Of a DNA stretch of 64,000 nt, positions 9,427 through 18,793 are shown one piece after another (position 1 is the stretch's first letter; each line of letters starts with the position of its first letter). The notes beneath the pieces are model-generated. The model was not told where the DNA came from and made no database searches. It saw nothing but the letters and a program-made list of their open reading frames with translations. The DNA comes from Oscillibacter valericigenes Sjm18-20 (GTDB lineage Bacteria; Bacillota; Clostridia; Oscillospirales; Oscillospiraceae). The stretch lies in contig AP012044.1 of assembly GCA_000283575.1 (NCBI GenBank), positions 1,984,001 through 2,048,000 on the forward strand, read 5' to 3'. The translations under genes were made by a program, and so were the position numbers.

Positions 9427-9460
9427 GAACGCCGCGCCCGCCGAACCGGGCGCGGCGTTC
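9427..9460 (+). other. GC-rich hairpin after thrS
   Basis: A 13-bp inverted repeat (GAACGCCGCGCCC / GGGCGCGGCGTTC) with an 8-base loop. There is no T-run on either side, so it is better read as a 3'-end stabilising hairpin or weak terminator than as a canonical one. Confidence 0.55.
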
Positions 9461-9569
9461 TGAAAAATATACACATTTGAGCGACGTTGTAAAAATTGCC
9501 GGAAACAAAAGAAAAAATTGCGTAAAAGCTGTTGCGTTTTCTAAAATGCGGAAAATTAAAGAAATCTCG

Positions 9570-9599
9570 TTGCAGTTGGACTTTACGCAGTAGTATACT
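9570..9599 (+). promoter_or_regulatory. sigma-A promoter of pyc
   Basis: TTGCAG at 9570-9575 and TATACT at 9594-9599, with an 18-base spacer, lie about 100 bases upstream of the pyc start. The remaining 9460-9690 interval is AT-rich with no other recognisable gene. Confidence 0.55.
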
Positions 9600-9696
9600 G
9601 AAAGGGTAAAAAACCGCGGCCACATACCAAGTCCGCGGCATTTTCGGAGAGTAAAAGCCGTCCCGCATATGGAGCGCGGGGAAAGGAAGGAAAACC

Positions 9697-12600
9697 GTGA
9701 GCAAAGAGTTTAAAAAGGTGCTGGTGGCAAATCGCGGCGAAATCGCCATGCGCGTGTTCCGCGCATGCCACGACTTGGGTTTGCAGACCATCGCTGTTTA
9801 TTCCAACGAGGATATGTACGGCCTGTTCCGCACGGCGGCGGACGAATCCTATCTCATCGGTGAAAACGAAAGCCCACTGGGGGCCTATCTGGACATCCCC
9901 CGCATGATTGCGCTTGCCAAAAAGCACGGCGCAGATGCGATTCATCCCGGCTACGGCTTTTTGAGCGAGAACGGTGATTTTGCCCGGGCCTGCGAGGAGG
10001 CGGGCATCAAATTTATCGGCCCCAGTTCCAAAGTCCTGGATATGATGGGGGATAAGCTGTCCGCCAAGGCTCTCGCCATCGAGTGCGGCGTTCCCACAAC
10101 CCCCGGCACCAAGGACCCCATTCCCGACCGTCAGGCGGCCCAGAAGCTGGCGATGGAGTTTGGCTTCCCGGTGATATTGAAAGCCGCCGCGGGCGGCGGC
10201 GGGCGCGGCATGCGCCGGTGCGACACCGTGGAAGAGGTGGGCGTCAATTACGATCTCGTGAAATCCGAGGCGAAAAAGGCCTTCGGAAATGACGATATTT
10301 TTATGGAGAAGTTTCTCGTCCAGCCCAAGCACATTGAGGTGCAGGTTCTGGGCGATGAATACGGCAACGTGGTCCATCTCTACGAACGGGATTGCTCCCT
10401 CCAGCGGAGGTACCAGAAGGTTGTGGAGTTCACCCCTGCTTTCTCCGTATCCAAAGAGATACGGGAAGAGCTGTACGAGGACGCGGTTAAAATTGCCAAG
10501 TACGTGGGCTATACCAATGCCGGAACGCTGGAATTTTTGGTTGACAACGAGGGACATCACTATTTCATTGAGATGAATCCCCGCATTCAGGTGGAGCACA
10601 CCGTCACCGAGATGGTCACCGGCGTAGACCTGGTTCGCTCCCAGATTCTGGTTGCCGAGGGCTGCCCTCTCAGCGACCCGCAGATCGGCATAAGAGAGCA
10701 GTCCGACGTCCACCAGAACGGCTACGCCATCCAGTGCCGCGTCACCACTGAGGACCCGGCCAATAACTTCGCCCCCGATACCGGTAAAATCACGGCCTAT
10801 CGCTCCGGCGGCGGCTTCGGCGTCCGGCTGGACGGAAACGCCTATGCGGGCGCCGTAATCTCTCCCTATTATGATTCACTGTTGGTAAAGGTCACCACAT
10901 GGGACTCCACTTTCAAGGGCGTATGCCGCAAGGCCATCCGCGCCGTGCGGGAGGTCCATGTCCGGGGCGTGAAGACCAACATCGCCTTTATTCTGAACAT
11001 CCTCCACGATGAGGTATTTCGGGCGGGGCGCTGCCATACGAAGTATATCGACGAGACTCCCGGCCTGTTTGAACTGGACGAGGGGCAGGACCGGGCCACG
11101 AAGATGCTCAAGTATATTGGCAATATCGTTGTGAAGGAGCAGGGGACGCATAAGCTCTATGATGACCCCCGGTTCCCGCCTGTTACCGGAAACCGGCCCG
11201 ACGGCTTGAAGCAGATGCTGGACGCGAAAGGCCCGGAGGCTGTTGCCAAATGGGTTTTGGACCAGAAGAAGCTGCTGATCTGCGACACCACCACACGGGA
11301 TGCCCACCAGTCTCTGCTCGCCACCCGCGTCCGGACAAGAGACATCATCAAGGGGATGGAAGCCACCTCTGAAATTGAAGCCGACGCTTTTTCTCTGGAG
11401 TGCTGGGGCGGCGCGACGTTCGATGTGGCTTACCGCTTCCTCCATGAATCGCCCTGGGAGCGGCTGGACATGATTCGCCAAAAGACCCCCAATCTGCTGC
11501 TGCAAATGCTGCTGCGGGGCGCCAACGCCGTGGGCTATACGAACTATCCGGACAATGTCATCCGGGAATTTGTGCGGCAGGCCGCCAAAAGCGGCATCGA
11601 CGTCTTCCGGGTGTTCGACTCTCTGAACTGGATTCCCGGCATGGAAGTCGCCATGGACGAGGTTTTGAAGCAGGGTAAGATCTGCCAGGCCACCGTCTGC
11701 TACACCGGCGACATTCTGGACCCGGCGAGGGACAAGTATACCCTGAAATATTATGTGAACATGGCGAAGGAGCTGGAAAAACGAGGCGCTCATATGCTGG
11801 CCATTAAGGATATGGCGGGCCTCTTAAAGCCCTACGCCGCGAAAAAACTGGTTTCTGAGCTGAAACAGGAGATCGGAATTCCCATCCAGCTTCACACCCA
11901 CAACACCTCCGGCAATCAGGTGGCTGCGGTTTTGATGGCGGCGGAGGCCGGAGTGGACGTAGTGGATCTGGCCATCTCCTCCATGAGCTCCCTCACCAGC
12001 CAGCCGTCGTTGAACGCCGTTGTTGCGGCGCTTCAGGGTACCGAGCGGGACACCGGAATGGATCTGGATCGGCTTCAAACCCTGACGGATTACTGGGAAG
12101 ATGTCCGCAAGCGGTACGACTCCTTTGAAGCGGGCATTAAATGCCCTGCCACCGATATTTACCGCTATGAGATTCCTGGCGGCCAGTATACGAATCTCAA
12201 GCCCCAGGTGGAATCCCTGGGTTTGGGCGACCGGTTCCGGGATGTGAAGGAGAACTACCGAAAGGTCAACGCCATGCTGGGCGACATTGTGAAGGTGACG
12301 CCGTCCAGTAAAATGGTGGGTGACATGGCGATTTTCATGACTCAAAATGGCCTGACACCGGAGAATATTGTGAAAAAGGGTGCAAATCTGGCCTTCCCGG
12401 ACAGCGCGGTCAGTTATTTCTCGGGAATGATGGGCCAGCCCGCATGGGGCTTCCCAAGGGATTTGCAGAAGGTGGTTTTGAAAGGGAAGCAGCCCGTCAC
12501 CTGCCGCCCCGGTGAGCTTTTGGAGCCGGTGGATTTTGAGGCGGTAAAGAAGGAAATGCTGGAATTTGATCCCGACCCCTCTGACCGGGCTGTGATTTCC

Positions 12601-13110
12601 TATTGCCTGTACCCCAAGGTTTATCGGGATTATAAGCGGGGACAGAAGGAGTACGGCTATGTCACCCGCCTCGGCAGTCACGTATTTTTCCACGGCCTGG
12701 CCGTAGGGGAGACCAATAAGGTGAACATTGCCGACGGCAAGACCTTGGTCATCAAGTATCTGGGCCTCGGCGAGGTGGACGGCGAGGGAATGCGCACCGT
12801 CAGTTTTGAGCTCAACGGCATCCGCCGGGATGTTCAGGTCCCCGACGCGGAGGCGCAGAAGAATATCGTAAAAGTTCCCATGGCCGACCCGGAGGACAAG
12901 AGTCAGGTGGGTGCGTCCATTCCCGGAGCGGTGAGCAAGGTTCAGGTAAAGGTGGGCGACGCCGTGGAGGTGAACCAGACCCTTATTACTATAGAAGCCA
13001 TGAAGATGGAAACCGCTATCACCGCCCGCATGGCGGGTACGGTGGAGTCCGTCCAGGTGGACGAAGGCGATACCGTCAAGGGCGGCCAATTGCTGCTCAC
13101 GATCCGTTAA
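9697..13110 (+). CDS. pyc: pyruvate carboxylase
   Basis: A 1137-residue single-chain biotin enzyme that makes oxaloacetate from pyruvate, bicarbonate and ATP. The biotin carboxylase domain covers about 1-460 (ATP-grasp loop KAAAGGGGRGMR; EMNPRIQVEHTVTE). The carboxyltransferase domain (about 530-1000) opens with the metal-site motif DTTTRDAHQSLLATRVR. A C-terminal biotinyl domain carries the biotinylation motif EAMKM, with the acceptor lysine at about residue 1103. Length is normal for the family. The start is a GTG behind GGAAAGGAAGG. The gene is monocistronic, with its own promoter and a terminator 40 bases after the stop. It is anaplerotic and supplies C4 acids for fermentation or biosynthesis. 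Confidence 0.96.
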   Translation: MSKEFKKVLVANRGEIAMRVFRACHDLGLQTIAVYSNEDMYGLFRTAADESYLIGENESPLGAYLDIPRMIALAKKHGADAIHPGYGFLSENGDFARACEEAGIKFIGPSSKVLDMMGDKLSAKALAIECGVPTTPGTKDPIPDRQAAQKLAMEFGFPVILKAAAGGGGRGMRRCDTVEEVGVNYDLVKSEAKKAFGNDDIFMEKFLVQPKHIEVQVLGDEYGNVVHLYERDCSLQRRYQKVVEFTPAFSVSKEIREELYEDAVKIAKYVGYTNAGTLEFLVDNEGHHYFIEMNPRIQVEHTVTEMVTGVDLVRSQILVAEGCPLSDPQIGIREQSDVHQNGYAIQCRVTTEDPANNFAPDTGKITAYRSGGGFGVRLDGNAYAGAVISPYYDSLLVKVTTWDSTFKGVCRKAIRAVREVHVRGVKTNIAFILNILHDEVFRAGRCHTKYIDETPGLFELDEGQDRATKMLKYIGNIVVKEQGTHKLYDDPRFPPVTGNRPDGLKQMLDAKGPEAVAKWVLDQKKLLICDTTTRDAHQSLLATRVRTRDIIKGMEATSEIEADAFSLECWGGATFDVAYRFLHESPWERLDMIRQKTPNLLLQMLLRGANAVGYTNYPDNVIREFVRQAAKSGIDVFRVFDSLNWIPGMEVAMDEVLKQGKICQATVCYTGDILDPARDKYTLKYYVNMAKELEKRGAHMLAIKDMAGLLKPYAAKKLVSELKQEIGIPIQLHTHNTSGNQVAAVLMAAEAGVDVVDLAISSMSSLTSQPSLNAVVAALQGTERDTGMDLDRLQTLTDYWEDVRKRYDSFEAGIKCPATDIYRYEIPGGQYTNLKPQVESLGLGDRFRDVKENYRKVNAMLGDIVKVTPSSKMVGDMAIFMTQNGLTPENIVKKGANLAFPDSAVSYFSGMMGQPAWGFPRDLQKVVLKGKQPVTCRPGELLEPVDFEAVKKEMLEFDPDPSDRAVISYCLYPKVYRDYKRGQKEYGYVTRLGSHVFFHGLAVGETNKVNIADGKTLVIKYLGLGEVDGEGMRTVSFELNGIRRDVQVPDAEAQKNIVKVPMADPEDKSQVGASIPGAVSKVQVKVGDAVEVNQTLITIEAMKMETAITARMAGTVESVQVDEGDTVKGGQLLLTIR

Positions 13111-13150
13111 GCGGTTAACTCTCGGAAATTGGGTTTGACTTAAAAAAATG

Positions 13151-13187
13151 AAACGGGACGCGGAGATGATTCTCTGCGTTCCGTTTT
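13151..13187 (+). terminator. terminator after pyc
   Basis: AAACGGGACGCGGAGA pairs with TCTCTGCGTTCCGTTTT (two G-T wobbles) around a TGAT loop, with T-rich sequence downstream. Confidence 0.75.
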
Positions 13188-13343
13188 GCTTCTATCTGAA
13201 TGGATGTACGCTTTTTATTATTTTTGGATTCAACTCAAAATTATTTTTGTGAATTTTCCCACAGTATCTAACAAAAAAACTGTCATTTTGCAATGTAAAA
13301 TTCATGAATTGAAAAATTTTTTGCATAAAACGACCAAAACATA

Positions 13344-13372
13344 TTGAAACTTCCTGACGAATAAGCTACAAT
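13344..13372 (+). promoter_or_regulatory. sigma-A promoter of the TAXI TRAP operon
   Basis: TTGAAA at 13344-13349 and TACAAT at 13367-13372 are separated by 17 bases. The preceding 13190-13343 stretch is markedly AT-rich and holds no gene. It may contain regulator sites, but no clear palindrome is evident. Confidence 0.7.
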
Positions 13373-13418
13373 AAGGCTTATCCCAATGCAAATTCGATGA
13401 AAGAAAAGGAGTATTGTG

Positions 13419-14456
13419 ATGAAAAAACTGATGTCTCTTCTCTTGGCAACACTGATGATGGCCTCTGTCCTGTCCGGCTGCGGCGGCGGGGGAGCCACTT
13501 CAGCACCGGCGGCCTCCGGCAGTGCGGCCTCCGGCAGCGCGGCTTCCGGCAGTGCGGCGTCTGGCGCATCGGACGACCTGTACTTCTCTACCGGCGGCTC
13601 TCAGGGTACTTACTATGCATTCGGCGGTGTGCTGAGCCAGTATGTAACTGGCAACACCGGACTGAAAGTCACCGCGATTGAGTCCGGCGGTTCCCAGAAC
13701 AACATTGAAAACATTCAGGACGGCGCAGCCCAGTTGGCCTTTGCTCAGTCCGACGTTATGTCCTATGCGTATCAGGGCACCAACCTGTTCGCTGACAGCG
13801 GTGCTGTCACCGACTTCTCCACCGTGGCCGACCTGTACATGGAGCAGGTTCAGATCGTCACCACCAACCCCGACATCAAGACGGTTGCCGATCTGAAGGG
13901 TAAGAACGTCTCCATCGGCGACGCCGGTTCCGGCGTGTATTACAACGCCATCGACATTCTGGGCGCTTATGGCCTGACTGAGCAGGACATCAACCCCACC
14001 TATCAGGGCTTCGGCGACAGCGCTGACGCCTTGCAAGACGGTAAGTTGGATGCGGCGTTCGTCGTGGCTGGCGCTCCCACCACCGCCATCACTTCTCTAG
14101 CTACCACCAAGAGCGTGTATCTGGTGAGCTTGGATGATGAGCACATTAACAAACTGCTCGAGACTTCACCCTACTACACCAAGTACACTATCCCCGCGGG
14201 CACGTATGAGGGCCTGGATACCGATACCACCACCGTGGCTGTCGGCGCTGTGGTCATTGCCCGCGACGATGTCAGCGAGGACGCCATCTATGATTTCGTC
14301 TCCACCATTTTTGAGAATCTGGAAGCCATCTCCGAACAGCACGCCAAGGGCAAAGAACTGAGCGTGGAGTTTGCGGCTTCCATTACTTCCGTGCCTTATC
14401 ATCCCGGCGCTGCCAGGTATTTCGCCGAGAAGGGCATCACCGTTCCCACGAAGTAA
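13419..14456 (+). CDS. TAXI family TRAP transporter substrate-binding lipoprotein
   Basis: A 345-residue secreted lipoprotein. The signal peptide ends in the lipobox LSGC (Cys near residue 20), followed by a Ser/Ala/Gly linker. The mature part has TAXI-family features: FSTGGSQGTYYAFGGVLSQYV near the start of the domain, SGGSQNNIENIQDGAAQLAFAQSD, and a C-terminal PYHPGAARYFAEKG. TAXI proteins deliver a ligand, often glutamate/2-oxoglutarate-like carboxylates, to a fused TRAP permease. The start is the ATG at 13419, with AGGAG 7 bases upstream; an overlapping in-frame GTG at 13416 is less likely. The permease gene follows after a hairpin. The ligand cannot be read from the sequence. Confidence 0.9.
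   Translation: MKKLMSLLLATLMMASVLSGCGGGGATSAPAASGSAASGSAASGSAASGASDDLYFSTGGSQGTYYAFGGVLSQYVTGNTGLKVTAIESGGSQNNIENIQDGAAQLAFAQSDVMSYAYQGTNLFADSGAVTDFSTVADLYMEQVQIVTTNPDIKTVADLKGKNVSIGDAGSGVYYNAIDILGAYGLTEQDINPTYQGFGDSADALQDGKLDAAFVVAGAPTTAITSLATTKSVYLVSLDDEHINKLLETSPYYTKYTIPAGTYEGLDTDTTTVAVGAVVIARDDVSEDAIYDFVSTIFENLEAISEQHAKGKELSVEFAASITSVPYHPGAARYFAEKGITVPTK
13511..13566 (+). repeat. 15-bp in-frame tandem repeat in the TAXI lipoprotein linker
   Basis: Nearly four copies of a 15-base unit (consensus GGCCTCCGGCAGTGC) encode the repeated pentapeptide ASGSA directly after the lipobox cysteine. The repeat probably acts as a flexible tether through the cell wall and could vary in copy number by slippage. 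Confidence 0.85.
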
Positions 14457-14480
14457 AGACCAATAACCTGCACCGTATGC

Positions 14481-14524
14481 AGACGGCTGCGGCGGGCGTT
14501 CCCGCTTGCCGCAGCCGTCTTCTG
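14481..14524 (+). terminator. intercistronic hairpin between TAXI binding protein and permease
   Basis: AGACGGCTGCGGC pairs with GCCGCAGCCGTCT, followed by a short T/C stretch. It lies inside the operon and probably acts as a partial terminator or 3' stabiliser, so that the binding protein is made in excess over the permease. This differential role is inferred. Confidence 0.6.
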
Positions 14525-14553
14525 TATCTACCTCAAGAGTTAAGGAGAAGCCT

Positions 14554-16569
14554 ATGAGTTTATTTAAAAACAAATCCGGGGACGATGATCAGGAACGTCC
14601 TTTGGAACAGACTTCCGCTGCGAACGCTTCCAATGATGTCGATGTCGGGACTGCGGCGGATGTCGAAGCCCTTATGAAAAAGTATGACCGGGAATCCAAT
14701 GTCCGGGTCTGGGAGGGTTTGCCCAAGCTGATGATCCGCTGGCTGATGGTCTTTTTCTCCGTGTACAGTATTTGGGTGACATTATTCAGCAATGCCATGC
14801 CGCAGAAGCGGTTAACCATATTCGTTGGGCTGATCGCCATTATGGGCTACCTGACTTATCCTGCAAAGAAGGGCAATGTGAGGGTTAACAGACTGCCCTG
14901 GTATGATGTGATCTTAATGCTGTGCGGCTCTGTGCCGTTCTTCTACTATGCAGCGAACGCTGTCCGAATTATTAAGCTCTCCGCCCGAATCGAGCCTTAT
15001 ATGATCGTGCTGGGCGTAATTGCAATTCTCTCACTGATGGAACTGTGCCGCCGCTGTGTTGGCCTGCCCATTTTATGTGTGTTGGCGGCTCTTCTGATCT
15101 ATACGTTTGTAAATATGTTCCAAACCCCCAATGCGACGGCTTTCATGGTGATCCGCCGGGTCATTTACACGCTGTTCTATACCACCTCCGGTGTTATGGC
15201 CACGCCCATCAACGTCTGCGCAAAATACATCGTAGTGTTTATTATTTTCGGCGCGTTTTTGGAACGGACGGGTATCGCAAACTTCTTTATCCAACTGGCT
15301 AACTCCTTTTGCGGTTCCGCTGCCGGCGGTCCCGCCAAGGTGGCGGTCATTTCTTCCGCACTGTGCGGCATGGTGTCCGGCTCTTCTGTAGGCAATACGG
15401 TCACCACCGGATCCGTCACCATTCCTATGATGAAAAAAACCGGCTATGAGCCGGAATTCGCCGGTGCGGTGGAGGCTGCGTCTTCCACCGGCGGTCAGAT
15501 CATGCCGCCGCTCATGGGCGCGGCCGCATTCCTGATGGCAGAGTACATGGGCGTGACTTACGGTGAGGTTGCCCTGCGGGCGATCCTGCCTGCCCTGCTG
15601 TATTTCGCCGGCATTTATATCGCCGTTCACCTGGAAGCGAAGCGTCTGGGACTGAAGGGCATTCCCAAAGACGAACTGCCCAAGCTCCGCATCCTGATCA
15701 AGAAAATTTATCTTCTGCTGCCGCTCATTATCCTGGTAGTGCTGGTGGCCAGCAATACCTATACCATGCAGTTCTCTGCCGCTATCGCCATCCTTATTGC
15801 CATTGGGGTCGGCTTGATCAACAAGGACGAGCGGCTGAACCTGACTAAGATCATTGACGCACTGGAGGTCGGTGGCAAGAATGTAATCACCGTGGCCGTG
15901 GCGTGCGCTATGGCCGGTATGATTGCCGGCTGCATCACCGTGACCGGCCTTGCGTCCAAGCTGCTGAGCGGAATCATGACGGCGTCCATGGGCATTCCGC
16001 TGATTGCATTGTTCCTGACGATGCTATGCTGCATTGTGCTGGGTATGGGTGTGCCGACCACGGCAAACTACTGCATTATGGCATCCACCTGCGCTCCGAT
16101 TCTGGTGCAGATGAGCTTCCCCATCATGGTGGCGCACTTCTTCGTGTTCTACTTCGGTATCGTGGCGGATATCACGCCTCCTGTGGCACTGGCGGCATAT
16201 GCCGGGGCGGCCATAGCAAAGGGCAACCCCATGAAGACCGGAGTAAACGCCACGCGGCTTGCCATTGCGGCGTTTATCGTGCCATATATCTTTGCGTTCA
16301 GCCCTGTTATGCTGGGCATTAACGCACAGTGGTATGACATGGTCCTCATTGTCATCACGTCCCTGCTCGGTATTTTTGGCGTGGCGGCGGGCCTTTGCGG
16401 GTTCCTGTATAAAAAGATCAACTGGTTGTTCCGTATCTTCTTTGTCATCGGCGGCCTGACGCTGCTGATTCCCGGAGCGTTGACGGATATTTTCGGATTT
16501 ACGATTCTGGCAGCGCTTTGCGTATTTCAGAAGTTCGCGGCGAAAAGAGAGCAAGCGACAAATCAGTAA
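14554..16569 (+). CDS. TRAP transporter fused permease subunit (4TM/12TM)
   Basis: A 671-residue polytopic membrane protein combining the DctQ-like and DctM-like TRAP permease parts in one chain, as is normal for TAXI-TRAP systems. A hydrophilic N-terminal tail of about 60 residues precedes many hydrophobic helices. The family motifs include CGMVSGSSVGNTVTTGSVTIPMMKKTGY (about 273-300), GGQIMPPLMGAAAFLMAEY, and GMGVPTTANYC in the C-terminal half. It should drive Na+- or H+-coupled uptake of the ligand bound by the upstream lipoprotein. The ATG at 14554 has TAAGGAG 7 bases upstream; upstream in-frame codons fall inside the terminator-like hairpin. Confidence 0.93.
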   Translation: MSLFKNKSGDDDQERPLEQTSAANASNDVDVGTAADVEALMKKYDRESNVRVWEGLPKLMIRWLMVFFSVYSIWVTLFSNAMPQKRLTIFVGLIAIMGYLTYPAKKGNVRVNRLPWYDVILMLCGSVPFFYYAANAVRIIKLSARIEPYMIVLGVIAILSLMELCRRCVGLPILCVLAALLIYTFVNMFQTPNATAFMVIRRVIYTLFYTTSGVMATPINVCAKYIVVFIIFGAFLERTGIANFFIQLANSFCGSAAGGPAKVAVISSALCGMVSGSSVGNTVTTGSVTIPMMKKTGYEPEFAGAVEAASSTGGQIMPPLMGAAAFLMAEYMGVTYGEVALRAILPALLYFAGIYIAVHLEAKRLGLKGIPKDELPKLRILIKKIYLLLPLIILVVLVASNTYTMQFSAAIAILIAIGVGLINKDERLNLTKIIDALEVGGKNVITVAVACAMAGMIAGCITVTGLASKLLSGIMTASMGIPLIALFLTMLCCIVLGMGVPTTANYCIMASTCAPILVQMSFPIMVAHFFVFYFGIVADITPPVALAAYAGAAIAKGNPMKTGVNATRLAIAAFIVPYIFAFSPVMLGINAQWYDMVLIVITSLLGIFGVAAGLCGFLYKKINWLFRIFFVIGGLTLLIPGALTDIFGFTILAALCVFQKFAAKREQATNQ

Positions 16570-16667
16570 TAACAAATTTTGCCTCTGGAAGCCCTGCCAA
16601 GATAGAATCACTCCAGATTGTGTAGGCAGCATAAAAGCCCCTGAGTTAGAAATATTGAGCTTTAAGA

Positions 16668-16704
16668 GGAGTGGCGCAGCGTCAGCGGCGCCACTCCCGT
16701 TTTT
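16668..16704 (+). terminator. terminator of the TAXI TRAP operon
   Basis: AGGAGTGGCGC / GCGCCACTCCC with a loop of about 9 bases is followed by CGTTTTT. Confidence 0.88.
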
Positions 16705-17072
16705 CTGGATGCGCTGATGGTTGTAAAAGTGAATGAAGCGGTCAATCCTTTCGTTTGATTCGGCTTATATTCCAGGCTTATGGCGGATGGTATCCAGTAC
16801 CAGACTACCAGCTTGCCGTACACTGGTTTTGCAGGCACCTGTTCACCGCGCGAAAAAGAGGGAAATTTTGAAAAAAAAAGAAACTTTTTTACCCAACCTT
16901 ACGTCATTCTATAATATGAGCAAGTAAATAGGCCCCAGGCAAATCGCCTTTCGAAGTCGGAGAAACAACAAAACTGTAACTGTTTTGTTGTTGATTTGCA
17001 TATTAAACTGTATTAATCTGGTTAGTACAGTTAATTTTTGGCACAGGGGGCCCTGTGGGAAAGGAACAGTAC
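16705..17072 (+). promoter_or_regulatory. intergenic region with a -10 element and an operator-like inverted repeat
   Basis: No gene is visible here. A TATAAT at 16910-16915 (weak -35 about 17 bases upstream) could start the macAB-like operon. A perfect inverted repeat, ACAACAAAAC (16965-16974) / GTTTTGTTGT (16982-16991) with a 7-base spacer, lies downstream of it and ahead of the first gene. It is a candidate operator or leader hairpin, since exporter operons of this type are often controlled by drug- or peptide-responsive regulators. Confidence 0.45.
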
Positions 17073-18788
17073 ATGTCAGAAGTGAAAGACCCGGTCAGGG
17101 GTGGGGAGACCGCGTCGGAGTCCGACGGAGCATCTGCTGCTGTCGAAGCGGGAGTTGTGCCTGCGGCGGCGGCTCCGGCAGAAATAGGAAAACCAAAACG
17201 CCCACCTATGACGCCGAAGAAAAAGAAAAAAATAATCCGCTGGTGCATTATCGGCGGCGTGACGCTGATTGTTGTGATCGTGCTGGCAAAGGTACTGGGG
17301 GGAAGCGCCGAGCCGGAGGCCCAGGTGGTAGAGGATACGGTGGCGTACAATTCCATCACCTCCACCGTTGAGGGCAGTGGCATTACCAAGGCCAAGGAGA
17401 GCAAAACCATTACTTTGACTACTTCCGGTACCGTGCAGGAGGTCTTCGTCACCGAAGGCCAGCAGGTCGCAGCCGGAACACCCCTCTTCGTCATCGACTC
17501 CGAGACGGCCCGTACCGCTGTGGAAAAGGCCCGGAAGGACGTAAATGGCTATCAGAAGCAGTTGGACACCATGAACAAGGATATCGCGGGGCTGAATCTA
17601 ACCCCTCCCTTTGCCGGAAAACTGATGGATACGGAAAAGCTGAACGTGGGCGAGGAGATCAGCAAGGATACGAAGGTGGCCACGCTGGTGGACGACCGTA
17701 CAATGAAACTCCAGCAGTATTACAGTTACGCCTATAAGGGCGACATCCGTACGGGGCAGACCGCCAACGTCTCCATTCCCGCGCTGATGGGGAGTGTGAC
17801 CGGTACCGTCTCCGCAGTACATATGGTGGACCGCATTTCCACGGAGGGATCCCAGCTGTTTGAGGTGGAGTTTTCCATCAAAAATCCCGGTACGCTGACC
17901 AAGGACATGGTGGCCTCCGCCGTTCTCACGGTGGGCGGCGAAAGCGTGTATCCATACGAATCCGGCACGCTGGACTATAACCGAACCATTGACTTGAAGA
18001 CCACCGTCGGCGGTACGATTCTCTCCACCAGTTTGCTGGATTATATGGACGTGACGCCCGGGCAGGTGCTGGTGAAAATCGACGGTGAGGACAGTGATAA
18101 TGAGCTGTTTACTCTGGAACAAAATCTGGCGGACGCTCAGAAGACTCTGGAAACTGCTCAGGAGAATATGGACAATTGCAGTGCCGTGGCCCCGATCGAC
18201 GGAACGGTCATGGGCCTTGCCCTTACCGCCGGAGAGGATGTGGCGGCCAACACCACGGTGATCTCCATTGCGGATACCTCCACCATTTTGATTGACGCCA
18301 CGGTGGACGAGCGGAATATCAGCTATGTACAGGCGGGGATGCCTGTGGATCTGGACCAGTGGGGAACCCCGTTCATGGGAACGGTGGAGTCTGTCAGCCT
18401 CAACAGCAAGGTGACAAACGGCGTGGCGGCGTACCCGATGGTGATTTCCGTGGACAATTCCGACGGCTCACTGATGAGCGGCAGCAATGTCACCTATTCT
18501 CTGGTTGCCAGTCAGAATGACAACTGTCTGACGCTGCCGATTCAAAGCGTGAAGAATGCCCAGTTTACGGACGGTTCCTCCGGCTATGTGGTCTTCGTCA
18601 AGGCGGACAAGGCCCCGGAAAACACTGCGGAGCTTGCCGTTCCCGTTGATGGTGTGCCGGATGGGTACTACCCTGTCCCGGTGGAGATTGGCATTTCCGA
18701 CAACTACAATGTGGAGATTAAGTCCGGTGTGGAAGAGGGAACCACTGTGTTCACTACCACCCAGATGGAAAACTCCTATGGATGGTAA
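17073..18788 (+). CDS. MacA-like membrane fusion (HlyD family) adaptor
   Basis: A 571-residue adaptor of an ABC export system. A polar N-terminal tail of about 50 residues ends in Lys-rich sequence, then one transmembrane helix (about 56-75). A first lipoyl/barrel-sandwich segment follows (TSGTVQEVFVTEGQQVAAGTPLFVID, about 115-140). A second, separate segment lies at about 310-400 (GGTILSTSLLDYMDVTPGQVLVKID, a short coiled hairpin, SAVAPIDGTVMGLALTAGEDV), with beta-barrel and membrane-proximal domains to the end. Two barrel-sandwich units in one chain make it longer than ordinary MacA (about 370 residues). The start is the ATG at 17073 with AAAGGA 7 bases upstream. The ATPase and permease genes follow directly. 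Confidence 0.85.
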   Translation: MSEVKDPVRGGETASESDGASAAVEAGVVPAAAAPAEIGKPKRPPMTPKKKKKIIRWCIIGGVTLIVVIVLAKVLGGSAEPEAQVVEDTVAYNSITSTVEGSGITKAKESKTITLTTSGTVQEVFVTEGQQVAAGTPLFVIDSETARTAVEKARKDVNGYQKQLDTMNKDIAGLNLTPPFAGKLMDTEKLNVGEEISKDTKVATLVDDRTMKLQQYYSYAYKGDIRTGQTANVSIPALMGSVTGTVSAVHMVDRISTEGSQLFEVEFSIKNPGTLTKDMVASAVLTVGGESVYPYESGTLDYNRTIDLKTTVGGTILSTSLLDYMDVTPGQVLVKIDGEDSDNELFTLEQNLADAQKTLETAQENMDNCSAVAPIDGTVMGLALTAGEDVAANTTVISIADTSTILIDATVDERNISYVQAGMPVDLDQWGTPFMGTVESVSLNSKVTNGVAAYPMVISVDNSDGSLMSGSNVTYSLVASQNDNCLTLPIQSVKNAQFTDGSSGYVVFVKADKAPENTAELAVPVDGVPDGYYPVPVEIGISDNYNVEIKSGVEEGTTVFTTTQMENSYGW

Positions 18789-18793
18789 GGCCC

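Noticed and set aside
7639-9474. A 611-codon open frame on the minus strand opposite thrS.
   Set aside because: It is a mirror frame produced by the GC-biased codon use of thrS, with no ribosome site and His/Leu/Gln-rich low-information protein. thrS on the plus strand has all family motifs and the T-box.
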